A DNA stretch of 64,000 nt from Alphaproteobacteria bacterium (GTDB taxonomy: Bacteria; Pseudomonadota; Alphaproteobacteria; UBA8366; Aestuariispiraceae). The notes beneath the pieces were generated by a model. That model was not told the origin of the DNA. It worked only from the letters and a program-made list of their open reading frames with translations, and did no database searches. Location of the stretch: the NCBI GenBank assembly GCA_024743195.1, contig JANSXE010000009.1, positions 1 to 64,000 of the forward strand. The letters run 5' to 3'. The position numbers and the translations under genes are program-made. Shown in pieces: positions 27,588 through 35,958 of the stretch (position 1 is the stretch's first letter; each line of letters begins with the position of its first letter).

Positions 27588-28046
27588 TTATCCAGGACGC
27601 CCCCGGGAGCGCCCCGGGCGCGCGCCCAGGTTTGCGCCCGCATCGCGCCGCAATCCGCCGGCGCCCGCCCAGCCAAGCGCCAGCCACCCGAGCAGGAACG
27701 ACAGCCCGCCGAACGGGGCGACGGCCCCCAGCCCGGACGGCCCGCCGAGCGCAAGCCCGTAGAGCGCGCCGGGAAACAGCGCGCACCCGGCGAGGAAGAG
27801 CCAGAGCGCGGCGCGCGCGGCCGCGGGGCGTCGGCCGGCGCCCGTCATCAGGAACGCCCCGAAGGCCGCGGCGGCGTGCACCATCTGGTAGTGCGCCCCG
27901 AGCGCGGCGCGATCGGCCGCCTGGGCGCCGTAGAGCGCGTCCAGCCCATGCGCCGACCAGGCGCCCATCCCCACCGCCAGCGCGCCGGTCAAACCGACCA
28001 AGGCGGCGGCGAGGCGATCCAGCGTGGGCCCGACCCCCTCCGACAT
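27588..28046 (-). CDS. DUF423 family membrane protein
   Basis: Small inner-membrane protein of 152 aa with four predicted helices. GALAVGMGAWSAHGLDALY, the following YQMVHAAAAFGAFL and APFGGLSFLLGWLALGWAG match the DUF423/YwdK pattern (AxGAHGL, YHxxHALALL, PxGGxxFxxGW). Function is unknown in the family. The last about 25 residues are Gly/Arg-rich and atypical, so the frame may extend past the ancestral end. It reads the same way as its neighbours and has its own spacer on both sides. Confidence 0.85.
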   Translation of the reverse strand: MSEGVGPTLDRLAAALVGLTGALAVGMGAWSAHGLDALYGAQAADRAALGAHYQMVHAAAAFGAFLMTGAGRRPAAARAALWLFLAGCALFPGALYGLALGGPSGLGAVAPFGGLSFLLGWLALGWAGAGGLRRDAGANLGARPGRSRGRPG

Positions 28047-28103
28047 GGTTGATGCTCCTCGCCTTCCGCGGGGCGCGCGGCCCCGCGTTCCGGCGTGAGC
28101 CTG

Positions 28104-28143
28104 TCAAAAAGCGAAAGGGCCCGCAACGGCGTTGCAGGCCCTT
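28104..28143 (-). terminator. Rho-independent terminator (reverse strand)
   Basis: Arms AAGGGCC/GGCCCTT and GCAAC/GTTGC are separated by one C/A mismatch around a GGC loop (28115-28143). On the reverse strand this is followed by TTTCGCTTTTTG. It ends the transcript of the 156-aa protein gene at 28172-28642. Confidence 0.85.
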
Positions 28144-28171
28144 CAAACGGCGGAGACGATCTGCGTCTCGG

Positions 28172-28642
28172 TCAGGCGAACTGGTCGACGACCTGACCCA
28201 GCGTTCGGGTCGTCTCCGACTGGCTGTTCTGATTGCCGTTGACCTCGGCCGTCGTGTCCTCCTGACGCGCCGACTGATTGGTCGACCGCGTATCGGAGGC
28301 GATCAGGTTGGCCTCCCCCGCCGCGGGGGCGTCAGGCTCGACATCGTTCGCCACGACGCCGGTCAAAGCCTGTTCGGCGCCGGCGCTCAGCGTGACCGTG
28401 TCCTCGGTCAGTTCCTGGCCCTGACCCTCGTTCCCGGCGTCCTGGTCCGATTCGGCGCCTGCGACGGACGCCGGCGCGCTCTCGCCGGCGGCGAGGCTCG
28501 CATCCTCCGCCTCTGCGGCGCGCTGGGCGTCGTCCTCCACGCGCTCGCGCGTTCCGGGGGCTTGCGTCTCCTCCGGTGCGCTGCGGGTCGGATTGAAGCC
28601 GAACAGGCCGGATCCGCCGCCGATGCCTGCAATGTCAGCCAT
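28172..28642 (-). CDS. Acidic 156-aa protein of unknown function
   Basis: I do not recognise this family. The start MADIAGIGGGSGLFGFNPTR is chosen for the AAAGGA site 9 nt upstream; longer frames begin without an RBS. The protein is hydrophilic and acidic, rich in Ala, Glu, Thr and Gln. It has no signal peptide or membrane helix, and ends in a Ser/Thr/Asn/Gln-rich stretch (TRSTNQSARQ, NGNQNSQSETTR) before TLGQVVDQFA. The clean RBS and dedicated terminator support a real single-gene transcript. It is probably disordered. Confidence 0.65.
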   Translation of the reverse strand: MADIAGIGGGSGLFGFNPTRSAPEETQAPGTRERVEDDAQRAAEAEDASLAAGESAPASVAGAESDQDAGNEGQGQELTEDTVTLSAGAEQALTGVVANDVEPDAPAAGEANLIASDTRSTNQSARQEDTTAEVNGNQNSQSETTRTLGQVVDQFA

Positions 28643-28783
28643 TCCGCCATCCTTTCGTTTCAGGCGGCCGCGCCATGCGGGCGCGGCGGGCGATGACCAC
28701 GATCCTGCCGCATCGCACACCGCCACAGCAGTAAAATAGGGCGCCAGCGACGATTTCGCAAGGTTTTCCGGGTTTTCCCGCCG

Positions 28784-29728
28784 TCAGCCGACTTTGCCGC
28801 CGCGCTTCGGGTCGAGCGCGTCCTGCAGCCCGTCGCCGAGGAAGTTGAAGGCGATGACGGTCGCGAAGATCATCAGGCCGGGCCAGATCGCCAGATGCGG
28901 CTCGGACCAGATCAACTCCTGCGCGTTGGTCAGCATCGCGCCCCAGCTCGGCGTCGGCGGCTGGACGCCGAGGCCCAGGAAGCTCAACACGCTTTCCAGC
29001 AGGATGATGTTGCCGATCGACAGGGTGGTCGCGACCACGATCACCGGCAGCGTGTTGGGCAGGATGTGCCGGCTCATGATGTAAAGCGGCGTCGCCCCCT
29101 GGGCGCGCGCGGCGGTGACGAAGTCGCGGGTCTTGAGGCTGAGCGTCTCCGCCCGCACCAGCCGCGCCACCGTCGGCCAGCCGACGGCGGAGATGATGAC
29201 CACGATGCGGGCGAGGCCGGCGGCCTCAGAACTCGCCGCTTCCTGGGAAAAGCCGAGTTTGGTCAGGTCGACCGAGGCGAGCACGATCAGCAGCGGCAGG
29301 ATCGGCAACGCGATCACCCCGTCCGTGGTGCGCATCAAGAGCGCGTCGAGCCGCCCGCCGTGATAGCCTGCGGCGAGCCCGATCGCCGCGCCGATCACCG
29401 CGGCGAAGAGCGCGGCGGCCAGCCCCACCGCGATCGAGACCCGCCCGCCATGCAGGAGCCGCGTGAACAGATCGCGCCCGACATCGTCGGTCCCGAGGAG
29501 ATGCGCGCCGCCCGCCGGCGCGAAACGGTTGAACAGGTCGACCGCATAGGCGTCGACGCCGAGCGCCCCTTCGATCCAGGGTGCAGCCAGCGCGCCCGCC
29601 CCGATCACGGCGAGGAAGACCAGGCTCGCCGCCGCCAGCCTGTGGCGCAGGAAGCGGCGCGCAAGCCGCCGGCGGCGGTCGGCGAGGGCGGGCGCGGAAG
29701 CGGCGCCTTGGACCGAAGGGGCGCTCAT
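28784..29728 (-). CDS. OppC/DppC-family peptide ABC transporter permease
   Basis: Inner-membrane permease of 314 aa. An N-terminal cytoplasmic segment and helix (RHRLAAASLVFLAVIGAGALAAP) precede the HLLGTDDVGRDLFTRLLHGGRVSIAVGLAA motif typical of OppC. The EAA-like loop carries ARAQGATPLYIMSRHILPNTLPVIVVATT, and the end is FNFLGDGLQDALDPKRGGKVG. The start overlaps the oppB-type stop by ATGA. No ATPase follows: transcription runs into a spacer and then the 156-aa protein, so the ATPases must be elsewhere or the system uses a shared one. Confidence 0.93.
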   Translation of the reverse strand: MSAPSVQGAASAPALADRRRRLARRFLRHRLAAASLVFLAVIGAGALAAPWIEGALGVDAYAVDLFNRFAPAGGAHLLGTDDVGRDLFTRLLHGGRVSIAVGLAAALFAAVIGAAIGLAAGYHGGRLDALLMRTTDGVIALPILPLLIVLASVDLTKLGFSQEAASSEAAGLARIVVIISAVGWPTVARLVRAETLSLKTRDFVTAARAQGATPLYIMSRHILPNTLPVIVVATTLSIGNIILLESVLSFLGLGVQPPTPSWGAMLTNAQELIWSEPHLAIWPGLMIFATVIAFNFLGDGLQDALDPKRGGKVG

Positions 29729-30690
29729 CGGTCGCCTCCCGCCCGGTAGCTGATGCGCGGGTCCAGCCCGGCGTAAAGCAGGTCGGCGAGGATGTTGCCG
29801 GCCAGCGTGAAGCCGGTCGCCGTCAACAGGCCGAGCAGGGCCAGATTGTAGTCGTTGCCGAGCGTCGCCTCGTAGATCGTCCGGCCCATCCCGGCCCAAC
29901 TGAACATGGTCTCCGTGATCAGCGCGCCGGAGAACAGCGTCCCGAAGCTGAGCGCGACCACGGTGACCAGCGGCAGGAGCGCGTTGCGCAGCGCGTGCGC
30001 GACCAGGATGCGCCGGCGGCTCAACCCTTTGGCCCGCGCGGTGCGGATATGGTCCTGGCTCAGCGCCTCCAGCACGGCGGCGCGCATGAAGCGGGTGAAG
30101 CCGCCGACCGAGGCGAGCGTCAGCGTCAGAACCGGCAGGAAGAGATAGGGCAGTCGGGCCCACAGGCTCGCGTCCGGCTCGCCCATGCCGCCCGCCGGGA
30201 TGCCCTGAAAGGGCACCGCGAGCAGCAGGATCAGGATCAGCGCCAGCCAGAAGGGCGGGACCGAAATGCCGGCGAAGCAGACGAGGTTGATCCCGTAATC
30301 GACCGGCGAATAGGGGCGCGCCGCGGCGGCCAGCCCAAGCGGGATTGCGATCGCGAGCGAGAGCGCGAGGCTCACCCCCAAGAGCAGCGTGGTCCAGCCG
30401 AGCCGCGGCAGCAGGATCTCTCCCACCGGCTGTTGGTAGAGGCGGGAATAGCCGAAATCCCCCTGCAGCGCCGCGCCGAGCCAGGCGCCGTATCGCTCCC
30501 ACAGCGGGCGGTCGAGGCCGTAGAGCGCCTTGAGCCGTTGTGCGTCCTCCGCCGTGAAGTTCGGGTTGGCGGAGATCATCAGGTCGATCGGGTCGCCCGG
30601 CATCAGGCCGATCAACCCGTAGACCAAAAAGGACATGACGAAGAGCACGACCAGGCTCTCGCCCAAGCGGCGCGCGGCGTAACTCAGCAT
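29725..30690 (-). CDS. OppB/DppB-family peptide ABC transporter permease
   Basis: Inner-membrane permease of 321 aa. The N-terminus MLSYAARRLGESLVVLFVMS and LMPGDPID followed by LKALYGLDRPLWERYGAWL are OppB hallmarks. The inner loop has RTARAKGLSRRRILVAHALRN. The ATG at 30690 is chosen over a longer frame because it gives the canonical N-terminus. It lies 22 bp after the binding protein gene and overlaps the OppC-type gene by 4 bp, so the three form one operon. Confidence 0.93.
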   Translation of the reverse strand: MLSYAARRLGESLVVLFVMSFLVYGLIGLMPGDPIDLMISANPNFTAEDAQRLKALYGLDRPLWERYGAWLGAALQGDFGYSRLYQQPVGEILLPRLGWTTLLLGVSLALSLAIAIPLGLAAAARPYSPVDYGINLVCFAGISVPPFWLALILILLLAVPFQGIPAGGMGEPDASLWARLPYLFLPVLTLTLASVGGFTRFMRAAVLEALSQDHIRTARAKGLSRRRILVAHALRNALLPLVTVVALSFGTLFSGALITETMFSWAGMGRTIYEATLGNDYNLALLGLLTATGFTLAGNILADLLYAGLDPRISYRAGGDR

Positions 30691-30712
30691 GGGCGGCGCC
30701 CGCCCGCGCGCC

Positions 30713-32392
30713 TCACTCCGCGAGCCGCCATTCCTCGACCCACAGCGTGGAGGGATACTGATGGCCGGTCGGGCGCAGGCCCTCGAGCGCCGTCGGCAGG
30801 ATATAGCTGTTGGCGCGGAAATAAAGCGGGATCGCCGGCAGGTCGGTCGCATACAGCGTCTGCAGTTCGGCCCACAGGCGCTCCTGATCCGCGTCGGCGC
30901 ATTCGGTCTCCAGCGCGTCGATGATCCGATCCATCTCCGGATTGGCGTAGCCGGTGTAGTTCTGGCCGGTGAAGCTGTTCGCTTCGCTCGGGATCTGCTC
31001 GGAATGCAGCGTCGTGCGCGGGATCGCCCGCGGCGAGGAGAGCCAGGCGAACATCGCCAACCCGTCGAAGCGCCGCTGGCTCACCGTCTGGCCGAAGAAG
31101 ACGCGCGGAGGCTCGTTGCGGATCTCGACCGCCGCGCCGATCTCGCGCCACTGCGCCTGCAGCACCTGTTGGACCTGCTCGCGCGACTTGTTGCCGGCTG
31201 TCGTCATCAGCGTGAAGGCGAGGCGCTCCCCGTCTTTGCGCCGCACGCCGTCCGGGCCCTTGGTCCAGCCCGCCTCGTCCAGAAGGCGCTCGGCCGCCGC
31301 GGGATCGTAGCCCCAGGCGGGGGCGCCGTCGAAATGGACCGCGTCCAGCGGATTGACGTTGCCGTGCGCCACGGGCTGCCGGCCGCCGAACAGCCGCTCG
31401 CTGATCGCCTGCCGGTCGATCGCCTGGATCAGCGCCTGACGCACCGGACGCTCGCCCAGCGCCGGATGGTCGAGCATGACGTCGAGATGCTCGTAGATCA
31501 GGCCGGGATTGTAGAGGATTTGGAAGCGCTCCCCGTGCCGCGCCCCGAAGGCGAGCGCCTGATCGATGGCGAGGCCCAGTTCGCCCGCGATCATGTCGAT
31601 GTCGCCGGAGAGCAGGTTGGCGGTCAGCGCGGCCGTGTTCTCGATCGTGCGCACCACGATTTCTTCGAAATAGGGCGGATCGCCCCACCAGCGCGGGTTG
31701 CGCGCAAGCGTGATGCGCTGGCCGGGGACGACGCCGCTCACCCGATAGGGGCCGAACCAGAGCGCCGGGTTGGTCGGGTCGGTCTGATAGGCCGTGCGCG
31801 CCCGGTACTCGCCCGGCTCGCCCGCGTCGAAGATCGGCCGCTCGATGTGGGCGGGCAGCAGGTTGAAGTCGTTGATCCCCTGAAAGTCGCAGGTGCGCTT
31901 GTTGATATGCAGGGTGAAGCGCCGGTCGTCATGCACCGCCACCCGGTCGATCCGGCGATAGAGCTCGTAGGCGTCGATCCCCGTGCGCTGGTCGTGGCCG
32001 ACCTCCCAGGTGAAGAGCACGTCTTCGGTGCTGATCGGCGTCCCGTCGCCCCAGACCAGACCGTCCTTCAGTTCATAGGTGACGGCGACGCCCGGGTCGC
32101 CGGTCTCCGCCGTCTCGAAGACGGCCGTCCCGTCCTCGACCGTCGGCAGCCCGGTGCAGAGCAGGCAGGTCAGCTCCCAATCCGGGTCGTAGACCGTGAC
32201 CGGCCGGCGGGCGAGGCCGGCGACATAGCTCTTCGCCAGCATCGAATCGAAGCTCGGATGCAGCGTCGAGGGATATTGCGAGATCCCGATCACCAGCCGC
32301 TCCTTCGAGGCGGCGGCGGCCGGCCCGCTCGGGGCGGACAGGCCGATGATCCCCGCGGTCAGCGCGGCGGCGAGCGCGGCGAGTGCTTTCAA
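30713..32392 (-). CDS. Oligopeptide-type ABC transporter substrate-binding protein (SBP_bac_5)
   Basis: Periplasmic binding protein of 559 aa. The start is a TTG at 32392: it is the only one giving a signal peptide (MKALAALAAALTAGIIGLS, cleavage near AAAAS), and GGGAGG lies 9 nt upstream. Family motifs: YPSTLHPSFDSMLAKSYV near the N-terminus, LKDGLVWGDGTPISTEDVLFTWE, and ALIQAIDRQAISERLFGGRQPV. Two close cysteines (CLLC, about residue 75) are unusual in this family. It is the first gene of the operon with the two permeases. Peptides are the likely substrate class, but related proteins also carry nickel, haem or sugars. Confidence 0.92.
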   Translation of the reverse strand: MKALAALAAALTAGIIGLSAPSGPAAAASKERLVIGISQYPSTLHPSFDSMLAKSYVAGLARRPVTVYDPDWELTCLLCTGLPTVEDGTAVFETAETGDPGVAVTYELKDGLVWGDGTPISTEDVLFTWEVGHDQRTGIDAYELYRRIDRVAVHDDRRFTLHINKRTCDFQGINDFNLLPAHIERPIFDAGEPGEYRARTAYQTDPTNPALWFGPYRVSGVVPGQRITLARNPRWWGDPPYFEEIVVRTIENTAALTANLLSGDIDMIAGELGLAIDQALAFGARHGERFQILYNPGLIYEHLDVMLDHPALGERPVRQALIQAIDRQAISERLFGGRQPVAHGNVNPLDAVHFDGAPAWGYDPAAAERLLDEAGWTKGPDGVRRKDGERLAFTLMTTAGNKSREQVQQVLQAQWREIGAAVEIRNEPPRVFFGQTVSQRRFDGLAMFAWLSSPRAIPRTTLHSEQIPSEANSFTGQNYTGYANPEMDRIIDALETECADADQERLWAELQTLYATDLPAIPLYFRANSYILPTALEGLRPTGHQYPSTLWVEEWRLAE

Positions 32393-32472
32393 GGCGGGCG
32401 TCCTCCCTTGCGGCCGGTGACGATGGCGCGAGAGAGGGTACCACCCGCGCGCGCGGCGGCAAGCGCGGGCGC

Positions 32473-33141
32473 TCAGCCCTCCTGTCCGCCGTTGGCCTTG
32501 GACCAGCCCTTCGGGTCGCGCAGGAAGGCCTCGACCTGGTCGAGCGCGCCGTCCTCGAAATAGCCCGTCTCGCGCGCGGTCTCGAGCACGTCCCACCAGG
32601 TGGCGAGCGCGTGCAGTTGCACGCCTTCGCTCGCCAGCAGATCGACGCTCTCCGGGAAGATGCCGTAGTGGAAGACGACGAAGCAGTGTTCGCACACCGC
32701 GCCGGCGTCGCGGACGCCCTCGACGAAGGAGAGCTTGGAGCCGCCGTCGGTGGCCAGATCCTCGACCAACAGCACGCGCTGGCCCTCCTTCAGGTCGCCC
32801 TCGATCCGCGCGTTGCGCCCGAAACCCTTCGGCTTCTTGCGGATATAGGCCATCGGCAGCATCAGATGGTCCGCGAGCCAGGCGGCGTAGGGGATGCCCG
32901 CGGTCTCCCCGCCGGCCACCGCGTCCAGGCTCTCGAAGCCGATCGCCTCCTCCAGACGCGCGGCCGCCATTTTCATCAGCCGTCGGCGCGCGCGCGGAAA
33001 GGCGATCAGCCGGCGGCAGTCGATATAGACCGGGCTCGCCCGGCCGCTGGTCAGGATGAAGGGCTCCTCCGGCCTGAACAGCACAGACTGGGTTTCGATC
33101 AGGATGCCGGCGGCGATGTGGGCGGTGTTCTGGTCGGGCAT
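32473..33141 (-). CDS. pyrE: Orotate phosphoribosyltransferase
   Basis: Converts orotate and PRPP to OMP in pyrimidine synthesis. The PRPP loop VLLVEDLATDGGSK, the N-terminal FILTSGRASPVYIDCRRLIAFP and the central AGGETAGIPYAAWLAD with YIRKKPKGFGRNARIEG are diagnostic. The length of 222 aa is typical of the alphaproteobacterial form, and its C-terminal TWWDVLETARETGYF is also family-like. It lies 80 bp upstream of the peptide-binding gene in the same direction; a shared transcript is possible but functionally unlinked. Confidence 0.95.
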   Translation of the reverse strand: MPDQNTAHIAAGILIETQSVLFRPEEPFILTSGRASPVYIDCRRLIAFPRARRRLMKMAAARLEEAIGFESLDAVAGGETAGIPYAAWLADHLMLPMAYIRKKPKGFGRNARIEGDLKEGQRVLLVEDLATDGGSKLSFVEGVRDAGAVCEHCFVVFHYGIFPESVDLLASEGVQLHALATWWDVLETARETGYFEDGALDQVEAFLRDPKGWSKANGGQEG

Positions 33142-33227
33142 GGGCGGCGTCTCGTTTTCAGGTTGCGATCGGGTCGATCAGCGGATAGCCGGCGCGCGTT
33201 CGGTCCGTCAACTTGCAAGACGGGCGC

Positions 33228-34499
33228 TCAGTCTTCGGTTTCCGCTTCGCGCGCGGGCGGCGAGGGACTGCGGAACAGAGCGCCCGCCAGCAGCGCCTTG
33301 GCGGTGATCGCAAAGACGTAGAGCGTGATCAGCGTGGCCGCGGCCAGCCCGGCGATCGCGATCGCGTCCGCCGCCCAGCTGTCATGCTGTGCGGCGTAGA
33401 GGGTGGCGGCCACGGTGAAGGCGCTGAGGGGAAAGGTGTAGGACCAGTTGCTGAGCGCGAAGGGCAGACGCATCAGCGTGCGCGCCTGGGTGAGCAGCAG
33501 CGCCGCGATGAAAAGCGTGAGGCCGTAGAGCATCGTCGCGACCCCGGACGTCGTCGTCCCCGCCTCGGTCGCCGGGCCCGCCGCCCCTGCGGCCAGCACC
33601 TGGAAAGCGATCGCCGCCAGCGCCGGCGGGGCCAGCATGATGACGATGGTCGGGCGCAGCGGCTGCTCCATCGGCTCATGGAACAGCAGGCGGTAGAAGA
33701 TAATCACCTGCAGCACGAGCCAGAAGATGAAGCCGACGGCGAAGATCATCCAGCCGATCTCCCCATAGCCGAGCGGCGTCCCGGCGATCGAGGCCAGCAG
33801 GTTGCCGGCGATCGGCAGGAACCAGACCGGGGTCGCGTGATGCATGTGGAATTCGCGCGTCATCCAGCCGCTGACGGTGGCGAGCGTCACCGCCATGTTC
33901 ACCGGCGCGCCAACGAGCCACAACGCCTCGGCCAGCCAGGGCGCGTGGGGGGCCGCGGCGGAGGAGAGCAGCAACAGCCCCATGCTGGCGGCTGCGAAAT
34001 AGCAGCCGCGGATCGGATCGATGAAATCGGCGACCAGCGCGTCCGGATGGCGCACGGCCTTCAGGGCGTAGAGCCCCAGGACGGCGACGTAGAAGCCGGC
34101 GGCGAAGCCGAGGAACAATTCGCCCACCGCGTCGGTGAAGCCGAAGGCGTCCGCCGCCTCGCGCCAGGCGAGGCCGAGACCGGCCAGCCCCAACACGCTG
34201 GCGAACATCGTCACCGGGAAGTGGCGGGTCGACGGATTGCGCAGCGCCTTGCCGGCGGCGAGCGCCGCGCGGGCGTCGGGTTGTCGCGCGCCCAAAGGCG
34301 TTTCTGGCGTTTCTGGCGTTTCGGGCGGGGCGGGCGGGGCGCCAGGCGACCGCTTCACAGGCGTTTTCCTGGCGCGGCCCTTCTTGACCGCACCGGTTTT
34401 GGCCGCACCGGTTTTGGCCGCACCGGTTTTGGTCCGGGCCGTCTTGGCGGCGGGCCGGGGCTTCGCAGGGGACGTCTTGGACTGGGTGTCGTCGCTCAC
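33228..34499 (-). CDS. SLAC1/TehA-family anion channel with basic N-terminal tail
   Basis: Membrane protein of 423 aa. Residues about 95-410 form the TDT/SLAC1 fold with about ten helices; RHFPVTMFASVLGLAGLGLAWR at its start and the SNWSYTFPLSAFTVA segment near the end are family-typical. Relatives pass anions, tellurite or C4-dicarboxylates. The first about 75 residues are a Lys/Ala/Thr/Pro tail with three KTGAA units and KRSPGAP, resembling histone H1 tails. This tail is coded by 15-bp tandem repeats around 34390-34434. It precedes nothing obviously related; hspQ lies 55 bp upstream in the same direction. Confidence 0.85.
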   Translation of the reverse strand: MSDDTQSKTSPAKPRPAAKTARTKTGAAKTGAAKTGAVKKGRARKTPVKRSPGAPPAPPETPETPETPLGARQPDARAALAAGKALRNPSTRHFPVTMFASVLGLAGLGLAWREAADAFGFTDAVGELFLGFAAGFYVAVLGLYALKAVRHPDALVADFIDPIRGCYFAAASMGLLLLSSAAAPHAPWLAEALWLVGAPVNMAVTLATVSGWMTREFHMHHATPVWFLPIAGNLLASIAGTPLGYGEIGWMIFAVGFIFWLVLQVIIFYRLLFHEPMEQPLRPTIVIMLAPPALAAIAFQVLAAGAAGPATEAGTTTSGVATMLYGLTLFIAALLLTQARTLMRLPFALSNWSYTFPLSAFTVAATLYAAQHDSWAADAIAIAGLAAATLITLYVFAITAKALLAGALFRSPSPPAREAETED

Positions 34500-34554
34500 G
34501 GAAGACGGCTCCCGCCGACGGGCGCAGGCCGCACCGGGCGGCCGCGACCGGCGG

Positions 34555-34872
34555 TCAGTTCATGGTGTGCAGCGGGGCGTAGCCGCCGTCGTCGCGCTGC
34601 TCGCCCAGGAAGTCGTCCAGCATCGGATGGTCGATCGGCGCGGGGTCGCCGTCGGGCGCCAGATGACGCTCTGCCACGTAGGTGACCGCCTCGTCCTGAT
34701 CGACCAGCACGTGATACCAGGGGCGGTCCTTCGGCGGTCGGCTCTTCGCGACTTCCTCGTACCAATCCTCGCTGCCCAGGAAGACCGGATCGACGTCGAT
34801 GATGACGCCGCGATAGTCGAAGCGCCGATGGCGGACGATCTGGCCGGGGGTGTATTTGGCGCTGTGCAGCAT
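34555..34872 (-). CDS. hspQ: Heat-shock protein HspQ
   Basis: Small cytoplasmic protein of 105 aa. KYTPGQIVRHRRFDYRGVIIDVDP, the following SEDWYEEVA, and RPWYHVLVDQ before YVAERHL form the HspQ/YccV hemimethylated-DNA-binding-like fold. In enterobacteria HspQ binds and stimulates the Lon protease and promotes degradation of DnaA. It is divergent from the imuA operon across a 255-bp spacer. Confidence 0.95.
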   Translation of the reverse strand: MLHSAKYTPGQIVRHRRFDYRGVIIDVDPVFLGSEDWYEEVAKSRPPKDRPWYHVLVDQDEAVTYVAERHLAPDGDPAPIDHPMLDDFLGEQRDDGGYAPLHTMN

Positions 34873-35052
34873 GATCCTCGGGTCCGGAGCGCTTGAGACG
34901 CCCGGGTTTCGGGAGCGTCGGGCGTGGCGTGATCTTCAGTCATAACGTCCGGCAGGCCGCATTGCAAAGGCCGGTGCGGCCGGGCGGCGCTGTGGGGGCG
35001 CCGCCGACGCGGCGCTTGACGCGGCGTGGAGGTCGTCTGTAAAACAGAAAAA

Positions 35053-35067
35053 GAACAAAACAAGATT
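35053..35067 (+). promoter_or_regulatory. Weak LexA-box-like site upstream of imuA
   Basis: GAACAAAACAAGATT resembles the alphaproteobacterial LexA box GAAC-N7-GAAC, but the second half is GATT. It lies 60 bp before imuA in an AT-rich stretch (35035-35100) likely to contain the promoter. ImuA operons are normally LexA-controlled, which is the reason to look here; the match itself is poor. Confidence 0.3.
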
Positions 35068-35127
35068 TAAAATCGGCCAAACCGGAAATTAAAAGGGATT
35101 TTCGCGCGAACGAAAGGAGTCTGGCGA

Positions 35128-35838
35128 ATGAGCGGTTATCACGCAAGTTTGTTCCGCGATGCGCGGCGCGCGCCGCCCCCGGTTTCTGCGGCGGCGCTGC
35201 GCGGGCTGCGCGCCGAGATCGCGCGGATCGAGCGGTCGGGGCCCTACGGGGCCGCGCCGGAGGCGTCGGGGATCGCGCTCGATCTGCCGGCGGTTGACGC
35301 CGCGTTTCCGCCGGGGGTCCTGGCCCGCGCCGCGTTGCACGAGATCTCAGGCGGCGCGGCGCACGGCTTCGCGCTGCGCCTGCTGGCGCGGCGGCCGGGT
35401 CCCGTTTTGTGGGTCCATCCCGTGCGGCGGGCCGAGGCGCTTTACGGCCCGGGGGTGGAGGGGCTCGGCGGCGGGCTGGCCGAACGGCTGATGATCGCGC
35501 GCGCACGCAGTGCGGAGGAGGGACTCTGGGCGGCGGAGGAGGGGCTGCGCTCCGGCGCGCTCTCCGCCGTGGCGCTGGAGCCGGACAAGGCGGTCGGACT
35601 GACCGCCAGCCGGCGCCTGCAGCTCGCGGCGGAGCGGGGCGGCGCGCTCTGCCTCATCCTGCCGGGAGAGGGGGCGGCGGAGGCCCGGCTTTCCCACAGC
35701 GCCGCGGCCAGCCGTTGGCGGGTCGATCCGGCGCCGGCCGACGTCTCCGGCCCCGCGACCGTGCGGCGCTGGGACGTCCGCCTGTTGCGTCGTCGCGGCG
35801 GCGGCGCGGGCGCATGGCGGGTCGAGGCGGGAGCGTGA
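35128..35838 (+). CDS. imuA: ImuA mutasome accessory protein (RecA-like)
   Basis: Part of the ImuA-ImuB-DnaE2 system for SOS mutagenesis and translesion synthesis. The 236-aa protein has the ImuA pattern: LRAEIARIER at the N-terminus, LHEISGGAAHGFALRLLARRPGPVLWVHP, the LYGPGVEGLG motif, and ALSAVALEPDKAVGLTASRRLQLAAERGGALCLIL. The RecA-like Walker A is not preserved, as usual for ImuA. The start has AAAGGAG about 8 nt upstream. It is followed not by an overlapping imuB but by a 180-bp spacer with two REP-like palindromes. Confidence 0.9.
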   Translation: MSGYHASLFRDARRAPPPVSAAALRGLRAEIARIERSGPYGAAPEASGIALDLPAVDAAFPPGVLARAALHEISGGAAHGFALRLLARRPGPVLWVHPVRRAEALYGPGVEGLGGGLAERLMIARARSAEEGLWAAEEGLRSGALSAVALEPDKAVGLTASRRLQLAAERGGALCLILPGEGAAEARLSHSAAASRWRVDPAPADVSGPATVRRWDVRLLRRRGGGAGAWRVEAGA

Positions 35839-35864
35839 GCGGGGGCGAGACGACGGCGGGCGCC

Positions 35865-35912
35865 GCCCTCGTCCCGCGAGACGGCGCTTTCGCGCCGCCT
35901 CAGGATGAGGGC
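35865..35912 (-). repeat. REP-like palindrome, copy 1 (imuA-imuB spacer)
   Basis: 48-bp imperfect palindrome. Arms GCCCTC/GAGGGC, TCC/GGA, GAG/CTC and CGGCGC/GCGCCG surround a TTTC loop. Read on the reverse strand it begins CCCTCATCCTGAGG, the form of a palindrome widespread in alphaproteobacterial spacers. Confidence 0.75.
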
Positions 35913-35958
35913 TTCGGGCGGCCCGTCCAGGGGGGCGCGCCACACTCTAGAGGCCTAA

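Noticed and set aside
32393-32695. N-terminal extension of the peptide-binding protein to an ATG at 32695
   Set aside because: The extension overlaps pyrE, is Arg-rich and would bury the signal peptide. The TTG at 32392 has GGGAGG at good spacing.
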